From: Ovis canadensis
Lineage: Eukaryota; Chordata; Mammalia; Artiodactyla; Bovidae
Direction of reading: 5' to 3'
NCBI RefSeq assembly: GCF_042477335.2
Contig: NC_091247.1
Coordinates: 6,408,501 to 6,472,500 of the forward strand
Length of the DNA stretch: 64,000 nt
The notes beneath the pieces are model-generated. The model worked only from the letters and a program-made list of their open reading frames with translations. It was not told the origin of the DNA and searched no databases. Shown here piece by piece: positions 22,655-34,154 of the stretch. Numbering within the stretch: position 1 is the first letter of the stretch; the number at the start of each line of letters is the position of its first letter. The position numbers were made by a program, and so were the translations under genes.

Positions 22655-22810
22655 CATTAGCGTGTACATTGACGGATTTGTTTCCTTCCTTTCGACAAAC
22701 GTGTTCCAGGCTCTGTCCGAGGACCAGGGATGGAGCAGTGAACCGTGAGACCAGACGCGGTCCCATCCACAAGGTGCCCACAGCCCGATGGCAGCAGGGT
22801 GGGTTACACG
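22655..22810 (-). mobile_element. L2 LINE 3' end (diverged)
   Basis: GTTCCAGGCTCTGTCCGAGG, ACCAGGGATGGAGCAGTGAA, and GGTCCCATCCACAAGGTGCC follow the reverse L2 terminus. Confidence 0.5.
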
Positions 22811-23099
22811 TGTTCTCAGCGCCAGATCTGGGGCAGGCACTGGCTGGGCCCCGGGCACCTCTGTGGAGGGGACTTGGGCACTGGTTTAAGCCGAGTGTGG
22901 GTGGAGGTAGGGGCCCCGGGGTCAGAGGAATGAGGCAAATGGAAGGGTCAGATGAAAAGCTGTCCTAGTGGGCACTCATCCCTGGCTAGGACCCTCATGT
23001 CACCCGGCTGCAGGCCCCCAGCGGGGGGCGTTTTCCCATTTTACGCCTGAGGCCCCCGGGACTCAGAGAAGGGTTTTCGAGTCTAGGATGTCCAGGCCC

Positions 23100-23265
23100 T
23101 CTTGCCAACGTTTTCCACCTTCATTCCATCCACCACCCCGGGAGGCGGGGCTATCGTCACCGGCCCATTTTACAGACGAAGTGAGGAGGCTCCATAAGAA
23201 AGGGCTTGGCCAAGACCGCAAAGCTGATGAGAGGAGCTGGGCGTTGTACCCAGGCCCGGCTGGTC
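23100..23265 (+). mobile_element. MIR SINE
   Basis: CCATTTTACAGACGAAGTGA, GGCTTGGCCAAGACCGCAAA and GCTGATGAGAGGAGCTGGGC follow the MIR 3' half. Confidence 0.65.
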
Positions 23266-23416
23266 CCTGAGGGGGAACGCCTGACACGACTGACAAGCCA
23301 TCTCAAATCCTCTCCCCTCCCCCACCCACCAGGTCACTAGATCTCAGATCCTATTTCCTCCCCCACCCCCAGGAGAGAAAGCAGGTGTCAGGGTGCGGCG
23401 TGATCACAGGCCTGGG

Positions 23417-23604
23417 AACGCTGTGTCCGACTCTTTGCGGCCCCATGGACTGCAGCACACCAGGCTTCCCTGTCCTTCACCATCTCCCAGAGCTTGCTCA
23501 AACTCATGTCCACTGAGTCGGTGATGCCAGCCAACCATCTCATCCTCTGTCGTCCCCTTCTCCTCCTGCCCTCAATCTTTCCCAGCATCAGGGTCTTTTT
23601 CAAT
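23417..23604 (-). mobile_element. BovB LINE 3' fragment
   Basis: Antisense: GGACTGCAGCACACCAGGCT, CACTGAGTCGGTGATGCCAG and CCAGCATCAGGGTCTTTTTC. Only the last 190 bases of the element are present. Confidence 0.92.
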
Positions 23605-23640
23605 GGAAATAGAGAATTGGGGATGTAAACCCAACCAACT

Positions 23641-23705
23641 CTGCTGCTGCTGCCAAGTCACTTCAGTCGTGTCTGACTCTGTGCGAGCCCAGAGACGGCA
23701 ACTCT
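23641..23705 (-). mobile_element. BOV-A2 SINE fragment
   Basis: CTGCTGCTGCTGCCAAGTCA, CTTCAGTCGTGTCTGACTCT and GAGCCCAGAGACGGCAACTC are the (CTG)n-headed end of BOV-A2; the rest is missing. Confidence 0.85.
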
Positions 23706-24169
23706 GCCTTCCTCCAAATCCAGGGTCCTTTCTGGTTCCCACAGCAGCTTCCTAGTTTAAAAAAAAAAAGAGGCCACTTCCTGCCCCCAGAAGGCTAGAG
23801 CAGTCGGGGAGCCAGAGGCTGAAGAAAGAGAGAATGGCACTCTGAGCCCACTTCCTAGCTGAAAACCCGAGCTTGGAATGAAAAAAAAAAAGCAGAGTGC
23901 TATTTCTGCCTTGGGTTAAACATTCCTCAAAGCCACATTCCTCTGCCCTCCTCCTCCTCCCCTGCCAGGGAATCCAGAGCTCAGTGTGGCCTGGACGCCC
24001 CGCCAGCTTCCGGGGCCACCTTGTGAGAGCAGGAGTGCCAGAGCCAGCAGCTGGCCTGCACCCATCCCAAGCACCCTGCCGGGCTCCCGAGGTGGGGAGC
24101 ATGGCCTCCCTGGGGGCACAGTCGGTCAGGCTTCCCTGAAGCTGAGAAAAGGCGACATCCCATCTTACT

Positions 24170-24250
24170 GAGAGTGCGACAGATGGGGAACGGAGACCCT
24201 GAGAGGCGCCACCAAAGGCCACGATGAGTCGTGGGCTGGAATGGGGATCC
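24170..24250 (+). mobile_element. Probable MIR remnant
   Basis: GCGACAGATGGGGAACGGAG and GCGCCACCAAAGGCCACGAT loosely follow the MIR core. Confidence 0.4.
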
Positions 24251-25025
24251 CAGACTCTGACTCCCTGGCAACTCCGCACCCCCATCAGATGGCAGGGCAC
24301 GGGCACAGATGGGTCCCACCCGGGTCATCGGAGGAGCAAAACAAAGCAACACATGGACAAGCACGTTGGGAAAACCAAGCTTTTCCCAGAGGCACACACA
24401 GGCCTGCCCTGTGCTCTAGACTGGGCACTGAGCAAACCCGAAATCCACCAGACCTGTCCCAGCCCTCAAGTTGCGGACGGTGACACAGGGCCCTGTGACC
24501 CAGCCTCCAGACCCCGCAGTCTACTGTGCCTCTGAGCCCCCGTGAGGACTCCGCGTCTTCCTGGGTCCAACAGACACTTCCCAACGCACCGCACCCATGC
24601 CAGGCAGGGGCAGGGCAGGGCACGGTGACCGGGGCGCTCTGGGCCTCCATGGCCTCATCCTTGGGCTGCCCCTCCTCAGGCTGCCCCCAATCAGCTTCCC
24701 AGCCCCCAGTCTGCGGGCTCCCCGAAAGCAGGGGACACTGCACAATGGGGTACTCTGCTCCAGAGCTCACAGGCTGGGAGGCTTCCCTGAGGTCAGCACA
24801 GGGTCCACACAAGGTCAGAACCCAAGGCCCCCCATGGATGGGGCAGAGCTAAGAAAGCCTCAGAGACAGGGGTGTGGCCCTGCCCACTGCATGCTCCTGG
24901 TGGGGCTCCCTGGACTCGTCCCAGCCCTTCTCCTGCCACCTTCCTGCAGGCCTCAGCTCTGCCCCAGAGGAAGCCAAGCGTGGCTGCCTCCAGTCCCCTG
25001 CAGAAATCAGAACAGCAAGATCAGT

Positions 25026-25150
25026 GCGGCTGGGAAATCCCTGGCGGTCCGGTACTTTGGACTCCACCCTTGCACTGCCAAGGGCATGAGTTCAATCCCT
25101 GGTGGAGAAACTAAGATCCTGCAAGCCACACGGCACCACCAAAAATAAAT
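25026..25150 (+). mobile_element. CHR-2-type SINE
   Basis: AAATCCCTGGCGGTCCGGTA, GGGCATGAGTTCAATCCCTG, and ACTAAGATCCTGCAAGCCAC, with an AAAAATAAATAA tail. Confidence 0.88.
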
Positions 25151-25369
25151 AAGATCAGTAGGGCTGTGTTTCCAGCTGGAAGGATCCTACCACCCCACCA
25201 TCCAACCTCCCATCCAGCCCAGGCATCCAGGAACACCTGGCACTGTCTGATACTCTGGCAGCTGCTTGAATGCCTCCACTGATGGGACACTCACTACCTT
25301 AAGCAGCAGCTCCAAGGTTATGAGGCTCACAGAGATGGGACGCTGGCACGGGGTGGGAAGTGCATGGCT

Positions 25370-25560
25370 TTGCAAGATAAAGGTCTAAGTCTAAGCGGGA
25401 GCCCCATCTTGGCTGCTGACTGGCTGGGCGGTCTTAGGCATGTCCCTAAACCTGCCTGGGCCTTCTTCCCCTCATCTGTAAAATGGACACAATAGTTCTC
25501 ACTGCAGTGAGAACACAGGAGAGAATTCTGTACTCGGCATGGCTTGGCGCCAAGTGCCCA
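25370..25560 (-). mobile_element. MIR SINE
   Basis: GGCGGTCTTAGGCATGTCCC, CTTCTTCCCCTCATCTGTAA, AATGGACACAATAGTTCTCA and a CCAAGTGCCCACTTAGTAAA end fit a nearly full reverse MIR. Confidence 0.75.
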
Positions 25561-26049
25561 CTTAGTAAACAGGATGCATCCTTACTCTCATTCCTCCCAG
25601 TGACATTTCCCCACAGCTCGAGGGCAGGAGGCTCCCAGCGACCGAAGCCTCAAGGCCAGGGCAGAAAGGAAGAGGCGTGGCAGCCACGTCACCTGGCCCT
25701 GGGGCAGGCAGTTGAGCAATGAGTTCTGGCCCAGCCCCAGCCTGTCTCTGCCTCCCACCCAAGTGCCCCCACCCCCACCCCCCCTGCACACCTACATCAC
25801 AACCTGCTCAGACCTGCCTTCATACACACCGACGTGCTGCTCACCCACTCCTGACACACGCAGTGACCCCATCACTCGCACTCGGTGCGTGCCCACGTGA
25901 GCCAGGGCTGCACACCCACTCCCGGCGCCCACAGTCACTCACGCTCACCCACACCCATGCCCTTAGCATCTCGGCGCACCCCCACCCCCAGCCGCACAGG
26001 ACCCCTCCTCCAGGCCCAGAGTCAATTTTCCCCCTGCATCACTCACCAG

Positions 26050-26160
26050 GTGTGTGCCCTGGGCCAGCTGCGGTCCCCTGAGCCTCAGTTTCCTCATCTG
26101 TAAAGCGAGGACCACGCAGAGCTCCCAGGAGGAGTGGGTGACAGACACGTGAACCCTGAG
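26050..26160 (-). mobile_element. MIR SINE
   Basis: GAGCCTCAGTTTCCTCATCT followed by GTAAAGCGAGGACC. Confidence 0.65.
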
Positions 26161-26319
26161 CTGGGCCTGCATCCCACAGACGTGATCTAAGGCCCAACTC
26201 TCGCCGTGGCGACAGCCTCTGATCCTCACGAGTCACTGCTCACGGGCCCCCCATCACCAGTGATGCGCTCAGAGGGAGCACCAAGTGGGCCACCGAACTC
26301 AGTGTCTCCGCCGTGTCTG

Positions 26320-26440
26320 ACCTCACACACAACACCCTGTGTTATGGGGGGCTTACGAGCCCCAGCTCACAGATGAGAAAACAGAGGCATCAGGAGAGGA
26401 AGGATATGCCTGTGGCCGAGCCAAGGCATCAGACGCCAGA
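26320..26440 (+). mobile_element. MIR SINE
   Basis: CTCACAGATGAGAAAACAGA followed by GGCATCAGGAGAGGAAGGAT. Confidence 0.55.
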
Positions 26441-27090
26441 GCCCAAGCATGTCCCGTCCCTGGGACCCAGGATGGGGGTGGGAGAGGCTTCCCCAGAGGA
26501 AATCCCACCATCCGGCAATCCGAACACCGTACAGAAAGGGAAACCGAGGCCCAGAAGGGGCTAGCGACTCCAGTCACTGTCCAGGCTGCAGCAATTCTGG
26601 GACAGAACCCCAGGCAGGTGTGTCTACAGTCCCCCAGGCCCACATCCACGCAGGATCCTAAAATCCAGCCTTCAGGAGCCGGCCCACCCTCCCCACTTCC
26701 CAGAACGATCTAGCCTCCAACCCGCCAGGCTAAACATAGATGTCTTCTGCGTTTGCCACTCACTCCCAATTCAGTCAGGGGCCTGTGACACTCTACCCTG
26801 TGACCTCCCAGGGGGGTGGCCAGGAACCGTCCCCTGATTCTGATGGCCAATCAGCTCCCATCCTGTGAGGTCAATTACTGGCACTTACTGGCATCGGTTC
26901 CTGTGCCTGCTGACAGGCACACACCAGGCACCCAGAGCTCAGAGAGGTGGGGGGCTCCCCGGGGATACACGGCCAACACACTTACCCTTGAGCCCTCACC
27001 ACTCTGCTGTCCCACCCCTGGCTGGGAATCTGACCCCAATTTCACATTATCTAGAAACCTGGCATGTTAATTTATGATGATCTCTGCCCT

Positions 27091-27307
27091 GGCTTCCCTT
27101 GTGGCTCAGATGGTAAAGAATCTGCCTGCAAAGCAGGATACCCAGGTTTGATCCCTGGGTCGGGAAGATCCCATGGAGAAGGGAATGGTAATCCACTCCA
27201 ATATTCTTGCCTGGAGAATTTCACGGACAGAGGAGCCTGGCGAGCTACAGTCCATGGGGTTGCAAAGAGTTGGACACAACTGAGCGACTAACACTCTCAC
27301 TTTCTTC
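27091..27307 (+). mobile_element. Bov-tA SINE (full length)
   Basis: GGCTTCCCTTGTGGCTCAGA, TTTGATCCCTGGGTCGGGAA, TCCACTCCAATATTCTTGCC and AGTTGGACACAACTGAGCGA, with a CTAACACTCTCACTTTC end typical of Bov-tA. An inverted partner lies about 1 kb downstream. Confidence 0.95.
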
Positions 27308-27464
27308 CCTGGTAGACAGGCCACATGCAATACAAACTATTACATCTCATAATGATAGTAAGAAGCAATCTCTTTTAAAATTTCTGTTTGTTTTTCTTTA
27401 CCTGCTCATCTCCACCCCAAAGGCCAACTCATCATGGCACTGTGGGAGGCACCCGACGGGAATG

Positions 27465-27625
27465 AGCCCTCCTAGGTTCCCGGCCTGTGTATTTGCCATG
27501 TGGCCTTGGGAGAGATATTTCACCTTTCAGGTACTCGACTGGTCCGTTAGTAAAATGAGAACATTGAACTACCTGACCCCAAAGTCTCCTCTAGCTCAAA
27601 GATTCCAGGATTTTATTTTATAGTA
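27465..27625 (-). mobile_element. MIR SINE (diverged)
   Basis: CCATGTGGCCTTGGGAGAGA, TTCACCTTTCAGGTACTCGA, GTAAAATGAGAACATTGAAC and CTAGCTCAAAGATTCCAGGA follow a reverse MIR-like element. Confidence 0.6.
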
Positions 27626-27639
27626 ATCAAAGAAATGAA

Positions 27640-28140
27640 TATTGAAATAGCGAGCTACTTTTTTCTTCTTCATCAAGCTGGCAATTATTAAGAAAACAAT
27701 AATACTCGGTGCTGGCAAGGATACAGGGAAATAGGCACTCCCTCATCCACTTTTGCTGAAAATATAAATGGGAACATATTGATACTTTGTGGAGAGCAAC
27801 TGAACAATTTTTCAATCAAAAGCCTTTTAAGATGTTCCCAGCCTGTAATGCCACAACTTCATTTGGGGAAATTTATCTTCAAGAAGAGACATGTGCAAAA
27901 ATTTACTACAGAGATGTTTATGCCAAGATTTGGTACAAAGATGCTTATCACAGCACTGTTTACACTGGGGAGAAAAAAGCAATCTACCTGTCCAGTGGCC
28001 GGGGATTAAATAAAATATGCTGCACTTATATGATGCATCATATAAAAATCATGTTTTAGAAGAGCAGTTAATGATGTGGGCAAACATTCACAATTGTCAG
28101 ATTTTTAAAAGTTAAAGAGTATATAATCTCAAATTCACAA
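27640..28140 (+). mobile_element. Ancient L1 (L1M-type) 3' region
   Basis: TGCTGGCAAGGATACAGGGA, AATAGGCACTCCCTCATCC, AATATAAATGGGAACATATT, ATCACAGCACTGTTTACACT, AATCTACCTGTCCAGTGGCC and GGGATTAAATAAAATATGCT follow an old mammalian L1 3' region. Confidence 0.75.
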
Positions 28141-28291
28141 GGTAATAAAACCTATGTACCAAGTCCTACTGAGTCTTCCTCCTAAATACACGCAGGATCT
28201 GTCCTTTACATCACCCGCACTGATGAACCCCCAGTTCATCACTATGATCACACGACTTTGATTGCAACCCTCTTCTCCAATCCACTCACTG

Positions 28292-28489
28292 TAGCAGCCG
28301 ACTCTTTGCGATCTCATGGACTGTAGCCCACCAGGCTCCTCTGTCCATGGAATTTTCCAGGCAAGAGTAGTGGAGTGGGTTGCCACCTCCTTTCTAGTGG
28401 GTCTTACTGATCCAGAGATCAAACCCTTGTCTCTTGCAGCTTCTGCATTAAAAGGCGGATTCTTTACCACTGAGCCACCTGGGAAGCCC
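28292..28489 (-). mobile_element. Bov-tA SINE
   Basis: CTCATGGACTGTAGCCCACC, TTTTCCAGGCAAGAGTAGTG, and CACTGAGCCACCTGGGAAGC at the right. Confidence 0.94.
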
Positions 28490-29224
28490 CCCCATTCATT
28501 GGACTATGTGCTAAAATGATATCTAAACCCAAATCTAATGTCTCCACCATCTCCATCCATGGACCCCCATTCTACCCACCTCAGAAAATGTCCAAGTCCC
28601 TTCCTATGGCCTTTGGGTGAGGGATAGCACGAGGCCCATGCACCAGCCAGCTATGTCGGCCCCAGAGGGGCTCAAGCCTGGTCTTGGGAGCAGAGGAGGC
28701 CGGGTCCAGTCCCGAGGCTGCCCCCAGGAGAAAGAGCTTTCCCTGACACTGTGAGATGTGAGATGCCAGAACTCTCTGCGGTGGGGGTGGCGACGGGTGG
28801 AGCTGGAGGAGGCAGAAAGCTGGAAGAGGTGTTTGCAGGTGGCCTGGGCCCTGGGGGTGTCCCTGCCCCTCTCTGGCCTCTGTTTCTCTCCTCAAGGGGC
28901 AGAATGTAAACCAGTGAGAATATCCAGCTCCAGAGGACAGAGGACTTGCCTCCGAGGACCAGCTGCCTCCGGGAGAGGTTTAAAGGGTCTCCCCAGAAGC
29001 AGGCAGGGCTAAATCCTCCGACTCTGGGGCCCCTGTGCTGTCTGTTTTCCAGAGGAAAGTGAGGCTCCAGGAGACGAGGCTTGCCCAAGGAAAGGGCCAG
29101 AACCCCAGCATATCCGGCCCCCGGGGTCTACGGCCCTCTCAGAGACTCTGTGGCTAAACATCCCCCCGCTCCCCTCCAGCCCATGCTTGGACCTCAAAGC
29201 CCTCTCCCCTTTAGACCCACAGAG

Positions 29225-29310
29225 TCACTTGGGCAGGTATTGCAGATGAGCAAACTGGGCTCAGAGAGGGTGAGCAACTCGCCCAAGGTCACAGAGCGTG
29301 AATGAGGACC
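29225..29310 (+). mobile_element. MIR SINE
   Basis: GCAGATGAGCAAACTGGGCT, CAGAGAGGGTGAGCAACTCG and CCCAAGGTCACAGAGCGTGA. Confidence 0.72.
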
Positions 29311-30129
29311 CGGCCCCATTCTCCAGGATAGAGTTTACAACGGATTTGATATTACTTGCCCAAAGGCCCAGCCCCGCGTTAAGAGTCTAACCTCGATTCC
29401 TCCTGCTAGTGCTCTGTTTAGTTTTCATTGGAGTCAGGGAGCAGCCTCCTGGGTCTTACCCGCATGCACATGGGATGCAGAGGGTTTGCAGAAGCCACCT
29501 TCCTTCCTCAGGGCCTTCCTTCTCCTGAGTGGCTTATCCTTTGCTTGGTGGTGGGGGCCTCCACACCCTGACTTGCTCATTTATCTTAAGACGAGTGCTT
29601 AGATCCTGCCTCCTCCAAGGCAATGTCTTGCCCTCTCTGGCCAAGCAGATTGGGAGGGGGAAGTAACCCTCAGAGAGTATCCCTTACCCTGGAGGAAGGG
29701 ACCCTCTTGGACCCTTCCCAAAGCCAGAGAGACGTGACAACCAGCATCTCTCAACCAGATTCCTGGGATCCCCTTCTCTGCTCTGGGTCGCAGAGGCCTT
29801 AGCTGCTGGCTCCCGCAAAAGCCCAGCCAGCCGCTCCTCCCTCCACATTCTGGGCATCAGGGAAAAGGCCAAAGAGGCTCCAGGCTGGCGAGCCAGGGCA
29901 AGGCAGAGCCCGGGCCGACCAAGAATGGCAGGGAGAAATGACCTCCTCTGAGTCTTGGAAAGAGGGTCCATGGGGAGAGTGGTGAGCACCGTAAGGAGAG
30001 AAGAAAGGGGGAGAGGGGTGGAGCTTTCTGCCTCTTGGAACCGGCTGGCTTGGGTCCAGAAGCCTTTAAATGGAGGCAGCTCAGACCACAACAAATGGCC
30101 TGAGCGCCACAAGCTCAGCTTTCCAGATG

Positions 30130-30240
30130 ACCTGCCTGGTTTCCACCTGAGGGCAGGAATTACATCTCTCTCATTCACATCTCCATCTCTGGGCCCGGCA
30201 CAGAGTGGGCATTCAGGGAATGGTAGATCAGGGAAGCCTC
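30130..30240 (+). mobile_element. L2 LINE 3' end
   Basis: CACCTGAGGGCAGGAATTAC, TCACATCTCCATCTCTGGGC, CCGGCACAGAGTGGGCATTC. Confidence 0.6.
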
Positions 30241-30530
30241 AAAATTAACAAGTCGGGGGGAGGGGGGCAGGGAGACTGCTGTGGGTACAACAAGAACCTG
30301 CTAAGACTCGGGCCAACCAAAAGTCTCATCATGCTATGCCTCCTGAGTGCCAGGCACAAAGACCAGGGCCATGGAAGATTCCTCTGCAGAAAGATGAGAG
30401 GTACTTTGCTCACAAGATATATTTGCGACCAGTTCAGAATGAAGCTGAACTGTATAGTTAAAACAATGCATTAATTACGATCACTAACATGTATCCTTAA
30501 ATCCTTGACAAGTGTGTGTCACACATTAAG

Positions 30531-30750
30531 GAGCCAAGTGGCTTAGAGTTAAAGAATCCACCTGCCAACGCAAGAGACATGAAAGACGCGGGTTTGATCC
30601 CTGGGTCAGGAAGATCCCCTGTAGAAGGAAATGGCAACCCACTCCAGTATTCTTGCCTGGGAAATCTGATGGACAGAGGAGCCTAGCAGGCTACAGTCCA
30701 TGGGGTCACAAAGCAGTCAGACACAACTGAGCGATTGAATAGCAACAACC
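30531..30750 (+). mobile_element. Bov-tA SINE
   Basis: Head is degraded (AGCCAAGTGGCTTAGAGTTA), but GGTTTGATCCCTGGGTCAGG, CAACCCACTCCAGTATTCTT and GACACAACTGAGCGATTGAA are clear. Confidence 0.92.
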
Positions 30751-30754
30751 ATTC

Positions 30755-30910
30755 ACCTTGTATCATGCTGTGTGCAAATTATCTTGTTCCCTTGTCACAC
30801 ACCCTCGGAATCAGGTACCATGAGCACACCCATCTTGCAGATGAGGAAACTGAGGCTCAGTTAGGTGAAGAGCTGGCCTGTCTCATAGTCTGGGCACACA
30901 GGGCTGACAA
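30755..30910 (+). mobile_element. MIR SINE
   Basis: CTGTGTGCAAATTATCTTGT, GCACACCCATCTTGCAGATG and AGGAAACTGAGGCTCAGTTA follow the MIR consensus. Confidence 0.78.
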
Positions 30911-31234
30911 CAGCCTCAACAACAAGCTGGACATGAGCGGGCCAGACCTCACAGAAACCAGGCCACTGGCCACACCGAGCACTGTTTAGTGAGTCCCAGC
31001 TGGGCAGGGCCTGCACCTCTCGCAAACCTCCTGCTGCCCCTGGATGTGAACTGTGCCGGAAAGGGGTGAGGATTGGGTTACGGGGCGCTGATGACTTACA
31101 AAATCTCTTATGCAGGGGAGGAAAAAAGTCTGCTTTGCAGTGTCAAGGCTGAATGAAGAAGCGGTTCAGCTAGGCTGAATCCAGATGCACCTAGGGAGGG
31201 CCACATAGTGGGAGCTTCAAGACTGCCTCCTGCT

Positions 31235-31235
<1 letters not shown>

Positions 31236-31276
<41 letters not shown>
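31236..31276. repeat. (AC)n microsatellite
   Basis: About 19 uninterrupted AC units following TTAT and ending CACCACC. Confidence 0.96.
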
Positions 31277-31789
31277 ACCAAGATCGTCTCTTCCAAAAAC
31301 AGGAGGCTCCCCACCAAGGATGGCAGCTGGCACTGACTGAGGTGTGGACATCTGGGGTTCCCCTAGGGGTCTCCTGTAGCCTTTGGCAGCAGGTTGTGGG
31401 TCACCCGAGGTGGTGGCCTAGGCCACCAGGTGATGCTGACACATGCTGGGACCCCCAGAACCAGCTGTGGGTCTTGAGCCAGGAATCCTCGGAACCAAGG
31501 TCTGCATGACAGACACTCGTCAAGGAGACAAGTGCCTGGGCCCAGCTCAGACTCTGAGAATCGGAAATCTGGGAGGCAACCAGACCCGGGCACCTTGGTA
31601 TTTAACTGGGGCTCTCCAGGAGATTCTGACATTTGAGAGTCCTCCCTAAGCGCTCCTCTCTGGACCCTGTACAAAACACAGAATCCCTTAAACAAAGAGC
31701 AGATGGCTCCAAGCCCTGTCACCAGGAGGCCCAGCTGGGGGCTTTAGAACCAGCTGCAGGCTTTCTCTGCTGTTCCTGCTGGGAGGTTC

Positions 31790-31880
31790 TTCATTCAACA
31801 GAGAACCTGTGGCCCTACTAAGTGCCAGCACAATCAGAGAAGGAAGGGCCTGCCCTGGGGGAGCCGACACCGGCAAGGGA
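31790..31880 (-). mobile_element. L2 LINE 3' end (diverged)
   Basis: TTCATTCAACAGAGAACCTG, CCCTACTAAGTGCCAGCACA and AAGGGCCTGCCCTGGGGGAG resemble the reverse L2 terminus. Confidence 0.5.
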
Positions 31881-32234
31881 GACAGACAGAAGGCCCGTGA
31901 GCCCGCCACCATCTCCGTCAGCCCAAACCCAGTAAGAGCTCCTGAGAAAAAGTACCCGGCTTGTTCACTCCCTCAGCGAAACTGTTCCAGGTCTCCAAAG
32001 GCCTTTAAAAATAGACCGGCTCAGCCCAGCACCACGGGGCTGGTTCCCAACAAGGCCTTGTTGACTCAACTTCTCCCGAAGTTGCTAGATCTGCCCAGAG
32101 AGAGGGGGGTAGACAAAATGACCTCCCCAGGAACCTTCCCATCCGAGTCTACCAACATGAGCTTAGAAACTGGAAAGAGGAAAAGCTTCTCTGGATTTCT
32201 CAGGGTGAGTTCTGAGGTCTCTCGAAGGGCGTAA

Positions 32235-32310
32235 CTTGGGAGCCAGACAGCCCTGGGTTCAAGTCCTGGCATCGCCTGGTGACAGGGGTGCTGTGGGATC
32301 TTGGGTCCTG
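32235..32310 (-). mobile_element. MIR SINE fragment
   Basis: GGAGCCAGACAGCCCTGGGT followed by TCAAGTCCTGGCATCGCCTG is the reverse MIR 3' end. Confidence 0.6.
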
Positions 32311-33554
32311 GAACCACTGTGAAGACAACACGTTAGCAAAGCAAGGAGCTTGCCGTGCTTGATGCGCTCCAGGAGCAGGAACCTGGGCTTCACTCAGCTC
32401 ATAGGCACCTCCCCTGCTCCCACCATGACAGAGACACCCTGGAGCACCCAAGCCCACCCCTCCTTTGAAGCCCACCGTGTGCTCTGCCTGGAAAGATCCC
32501 CCCGGGCAGCCTGCCTGCTGACAGCTATGGGTCATTTCCAGACGGAGCCTGCAGGAAGGCCCAGCAAACCTCACAAAACCACAGCTGAACTGGAAAGGAC
32601 CACCTGCCCAGCTCAGAAAGAGGTTGAGAGAAGTAAGGATGGAGTCCTCCAAGCCTCACTCCCTTCGAGGAGCAGCTGCTGGGATGTGAGCGCTGTGCTG
32701 CAGAATTCCACTGGAGAAGAGCCAGTACCTCTAGCGGAAGAGCACCCACTCAGGAAAGCCCCCTTCATTCCAAGCACACGGGGACCAAGGGGCACGGAGC
32801 GGAAGTGTGGGCTGGGGCAGACCTGCAAGTGTGCTCAGATCAACCGAACGGGGTTGGGGGGCGGGGAGCAGAGGTTGTGCAATGCACCACCAGAAGCTGA
32901 GCCTCCATCAACGGGTGCAGCTGGTGGTCAGTCTGCCACCTCCAGGGAGGGCGCAGAGCTGCCGGATCCACACAGCTGCCCAGGTACAGGTTCTGAATTC
33001 CAACCCAAGCCCAGAATCTCTGCCCCCTTCCCAGTCAGATCCACCAGGCAGAAGCCCTTCCTCACCCATCAGCAGTCTTTCTTGAAATCCCCCAAAAGAG
33101 ACCCTCTGTGGGTCAGGACCCAGCGCCATTAACCCTTGGTGTGCCAGGGGTATCTCCCAGAGGCTTGCAGGGAAGGAGAAGTCTGGGATGGAGAAACTGG
33201 AGATGTGAGCGAACTGGAGAGGTGTGGAATTGGACAAGTGGAGAGAGACACACTGGGACAGACCTAGGGACATCTGAGATGGGCAGACCCTCCTCTCATG
33301 GGTGCCCCAGATGGTTACAGGATGCGTGGGGCCAGATCACCTATGGCTGCAGAAACCCACTTCCCAGTCTGGCAAGTAGAGATGGAAACCAGGAAGGTGA
33401 GATCAGGGCCAGAGGAGAGATCAGCCTGGAAGTCCTGCAGCCAAGAGGGCGCCCAGGACCCTTCGCTGCCGCCAGCTCTCTGGCAAGTCTTCCCCCCCCG
33501 CCACCCAACACCCCCCTAACACACGATCAGGGCCAGGGAGGGGGCGACAGGCCA

Positions 33555-33592
33555 ACCTCGCAGCAGTAGCAGCGGCAGTAGCAGCAGCGGCA
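33555..33592. repeat. Imperfect AGC/AGT/CGG trinucleotide run
   Basis: CAGCAGTAGCAGCGGCAGTA followed by GCAGCAGCGGCATC, about 12 imperfect triplets at the island edge, in what would be NCS1 intron 1. Next to it is the interrupted palindrome GTGATGCATGAATCAC. Confidence 0.85.
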
Positions 33593-34090
33593 TCGTGATG
33601 CATGAATCACCCGCCCCGCCGCCAGTCGGCTCCGCGCAGCCGGAGCCACCTCGCTAGCGGGCGCCCCCTCCGCGGCCCACCGCCCCTCGCTCGTGCCCAT
33701 CCCTGCCCTTTTGGACAGCTCTGCTGGGAGGGGGCCGCGAAGGGGCCAGGGCCTGCCCTCCCGTCCCGAGGGTGGCCCCGCGCACGCTGACAGGCGGCAG
33801 ACGTCCGGGGCGCGCGTGGAGACGGGGTGGGGGGGGTGCCCTAGAACAATAGGGCCAGGTGTGAGGCTGGGGGCGCGGCCGCGAGCTTCCGAGGGCCCCG
33901 GGGCGTGGGGGGCAGAGCAGGGGACGGCCGAGGGAGCTTGGCTGCCTCGCGGGGAGCCGGCCCCTGGGGGCGGACACTGGGGGCGCGGAGCCGGCTGGTG
34001 CGGGAGAGGGGGCGCGCGTGGGGGGAGGGGCGCGAGGGGGCGGAGGCAGCGCCGGGGGCGCGGCGCGGGGGTCCCGGCGGGCGCACTCAC

Positions 34091-34154
34091 AGTAGGTTTT
34101 CCTGGTCAGCTCCTCCACAACTTCAGGCTTCAACTTGCTGTTGGATTTCCCCAT
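34091..34154 (-). CDS. NCS1: NCS1 (neuronal calcium sensor 1), first coding exon
   Basis: NCS1 (frequenin) is an N-myristoylated EF-hand calcium sensor of neurons and neuroendocrine cells. Known roles include activating phosphatidylinositol 4-kinase beta and modulating calcium channels, dopamine D2 receptors and secretion. This exon encodes MGKSNSKLKPEVVEELTRKTY plus the first base of the next codon (64 nt). Gly2 and Ser6 fit the myristoylation consensus. The context GAGGATGG (A at -3, G at +4) is strong, and this is the first in-frame ATG, although the leader frame stays open for well over 100 codons upstream. The exon ends ACCTACT followed by the donor GTGAGT (complement of 34085-34090); the split codon T|TT would give the family's Phe22. 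All EF-hands lie in exons beyond the left end of the window. The N-terminal motif and splice donor make the identification very strong. Confidence 0.97.

Larger units (their letters stand above)
1..34090 (-). other. NCS1: NCS1 intron 1 (5' part, continues beyond base 1)
   Basis: Everything downstream of the exon 1 donor on the minus strand reads as intron. The donor GTGAGT is the complement of bases 34085-34090. I looked on the minus strand for the expected next coding segment, which should resume inside the Phe codon of KTYF, and did not find it, so the intron is inferred to run past base 1. Apart from the repeats listed separately, the stretches at 200-1130, 5700-6330, 7500-8680, 14200-15400, 16020-17490, 22060-22650, 28580-29220 and 31880-33540 are GC-rich, non-repetitive to my eye and without a recognisable exon. 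An AT-rich unassigned stretch lies at 18100-18340, and a probable ancient degraded repeat at 5165-5400. The intron assignment is strong near 34 kb and rests on absence of evidence farther left. Confidence 0.75.

Noticed and set aside
30531-30620. tRNA-like heads of Bov-tA SINEs considered as tRNA genes
   Set aside because: They carry a B-box-like GGTTTGATCCC but lack a consistent cloverleaf and anticodon arm and sit in full SINE context.
32350-33132. A 260-codon plus-strand frame
   Set aside because: No recognisable family, no hydrophobic or motif pattern, antisense within NCS1 intron 1, and similar-sized frames overlap it on the other strand. Not supportable as a gene.
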